Below are positions 6,147-7,249 of a DNA stretch of 7,249 nucleotides, one piece after another. The translations under genes were made by a program, and so were the position numbers. The notes under the pieces were generated by a model. The model was given only the letters and a program-made list of their open reading frames with translations, ran no database searches and was not told the origin of the DNA. Each line of letters starts with the position of its first letter. Positions within the stretch are counted from its first letter, which is position 1. This stretch comes from Bacillota bacterium (GTDB taxonomy: Bacteria > Bacillota > Bacilli > Thermoactinomycetales > DSM-44946), in the NCBI GenBank assembly GCA_021793745.1, contig JAJYSD010000052.1, positions 1-7,249 of the forward strand, read 5' to 3'.

Positions 6147-6152
6147 AAGGGG
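6147..6152 (+). promoter_or_regulatory. Ribosome binding site of the M24 peptidase gene
   Basis: AAGGGG lies 7 nt before the ATG at 6160. An in-frame TGA at 6127-6129, with no ATG, GTG or TTG between it and 6160 in frame, fixes this as the start. Confidence 0.65.
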
Positions 6153-6159
6153 TAGAAAA

Positions 6160-7249
6160 ATGAGCGCAAAATTGAACGAGCTGACTCGCTGGATGAAGGA
6201 ACGGGGCGTTGATCTCACCCTGATCACTTCTCCGGCCAACATCCTGTACCTGACCCGTTTCCACTGCGATCCCCACGAACGGCTCCTTAGCCTGATCATT
6301 CCGGCGGAGGAGCAACCCTTTCTGATCGCCCCGCGCATGGAGGTCCAACGGGCCAAGGATGCGGGATGGAAAGGTGAGATCCTGGGATACGACGATGCGG
6401 AGGATCCCTGGAAACGGATCCGGGAGAAGCTGGACCGCCTCGGCCGGCATGCGGTCAGGACGATCGCCGTCGAAAAGGAACACCTGACCCAGGGACGGGC
6501 GGAACGCCTCCTCTCGCTGTACCCTGAAGCATCGCTGGTTTCCGTCGAGGAGAAAATATACGAACTTCGCGCCATCAAGGATCGGGATGAAATCCGCCTG
6601 CTCGCCCGGGCAGCACGGCTGGCCGATTATGGCGTGGAAATCGGGATCGACACCCTGCGGGAAGGCTGCACCGAGATGGAGATCGTCGCCGAAATCGAGT
6701 ACCAGTTAAAGCGTCAAGGGGTCCAGGGCATGTCCTTCTCCACCACCGTCCTGTTTGGTGAAAGGACAGCCCTCCCCCACGGCACCCCGGAAACCCGAAA
6801 GCTCGCCCCCGGCGATCTGGTCTTATTCGACCTCGGTGTGATCGTGGAAGGGTACTGCTCCGACATCACCCGAACCGTCGCATTCCGTCGGATCGACGTT
6901 GAACAGCGTCAAATCTACGACACGGTCCTCCGGGCTCAACGGGCCGCCATCCAGCGTTGCTCCCCCGGCACCCCCATCCGGGAGGTCGATCAGGCCGCAC
7001 GAAAGGTGATCACCTCCGCCGGATACGGAGACCGGTTTACCCATCGCGTCGGCCACGGTTTGGGAATCGAGGTCCATGAGTATCCATCCCTGAGCGCCTC
7101 CAATGAACAAACGCTCCAGGAAGGGATGGTATTCACCGTCGAACCCGACCATCCACTACCCGAGAAATGTTGTTTCTGGTTTTTGAATGATGGCGGCATT
7201 ACCGCCGACGTCTGCCAAATCCTCATCCATTTCCCCAAAGAATTAAAGA
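6160..7249 (+). CDS. M24 family metallopeptidase, Xaa-Pro dipeptidase-like (runs off right edge)
   Basis: A cytoplasmic two-metal peptidase of the creatinase/aminopeptidase P fold that would cleave Xaa-Pro bonds. All 363 visible codons are open, and only a few should be missing, because FPKEL (358-362) is the usual near-terminal motif. The N-terminal creatinase domain (1 to about 135) carries LITSPANILYLTRFHCDPHERLL, resembling the B. subtilis YkvY type rather than YqhT. The catalytic domain shows LPHG (205-208), metal ligands Asp224 (LFDLG) and Asp235 (YCSDITRT), His299 in RVGHGLGIEVHEYP, and Glu328 in TVEP. The next block, normally close to GIYxPGxxGVRIED, reads DHPLPEKCCFWFLND (330-344) instead. 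The last metal-ligand Glu is replaced by Leu342, with no change in length or frame. Either the enzyme is inactive or the final ~100 nt contain sequencing errors. It is divergent from the amidase. Confidence 0.88.
   Translation, partial: MSAKLNELTRWMKERGVDLTLITSPANILYLTRFHCDPHERLLSLIIPAEEQPFLIAPRMEVQRAKDAGWKGEILGYDDAEDPWKRIREKLDRLGRHAVRTIAVEKEHLTQGRAERLLSLYPEASLVSVEEKIYELRAIKDRDEIRLLARAARLADYGVEIGIDTLREGCTEMEIVAEIEYQLKRQGVQGMSFSTTVLFGERTALPHGTPETRKLAPGDLVLFDLGVIVEGYCSDITRTVAFRRIDVEQRQIYDTVLRAQRAAIQRCSPGTPIREVDQAARKVITSAGYGDRFTHRVGHGLGIEVHEYPSLSASNEQTLQEGMVFTVEPDHPLPEKCCFWFLNDGGITADVCQILIHFPKELK

Larger units (their letters stand above)
5839..6159. other. Divergent intergenic regulatory region (321 nt)
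   Basis: No coding region is supported between the amidase start and the M24 peptidase start. From left to right it holds the amidase Shine-Dalgarno, self-complementary TCGATCGA (5883-5890) and CCGGCCGG (5892-5899), a cre-like operator, an AT-rich island with a repeated TTTATAT heptamer (5988-5994 and 5996-6002), a GCCTTAAGGC palindrome, a terminator-like hairpin with T6, a second AT-rich stretch (6107-6127) and the M24 Shine-Dalgarno. Both genes must be transcribed outward from here. Confidence 0.7.

Overview
The window shows a GC-rich chromosomal segment of a Gram-positive (Firmicute-type) bacterium. The supporting signs are strong Shine-Dalgarno sequences (AAGGAGG, and GGAGGTGA in front of the amidase), use of GTG starts, a perfect match to the Bacillus-type CcpA operator (cre), and an M24 peptidase of the kind found in bacilli. 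A thermophilic, GC-rich lineage such as Thermoactinomycetaceae would fit, but that placement is inference. No mobile element, rRNA, tRNA or CRISPR array is visible.

Layout: four genes lie on the minus strand and are read from right to left. They are an amidase-signature hydrolase (4387-5838), a two-domain rhodanese-family sulfurtransferase with a mercaptopyruvate-type active site (3527-4363, 23 nt after the amidase), a 218-nt gap, a class I acyl-CoA synthetase (1800-3308), and a large MalT/LAL-type STAND ATPase regulator (1794 to beyond the left edge, starting 5 nt after the synthetase stop). On the plus strand an M24 (Xaa-Pro dipeptidase-like) metallopeptidase begins at 6160 and runs off the right edge close to its expected C-terminus.

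The 321-nt divergent region (5839-6159) holds most of the regulatory signals. These are an AT-rich island with a possible leftward promoter, a cre match in the presumed amidase leader, a GCCTTAAGGC palindrome, and a terminator-like hairpin with a T6 tract just before the M24 gene.

How the genes may work together (inference): the amidase and the M24 enzyme hydrolyse amide or imide bonds, the acyl-CoA synthetase activates a released carboxylate, and the adjacent LAL regulator may sense a product. Catabolite repression through cre would suit a catabolic role. No substrate can be read from the sequence. I see no clearly undescribed system. The most notable oddities are loss of the conserved C-terminal metal-binding block of the M24 protein in the last ~100 nt, and the tight coupling of a STAND regulator to an acyl-CoA synthetase.
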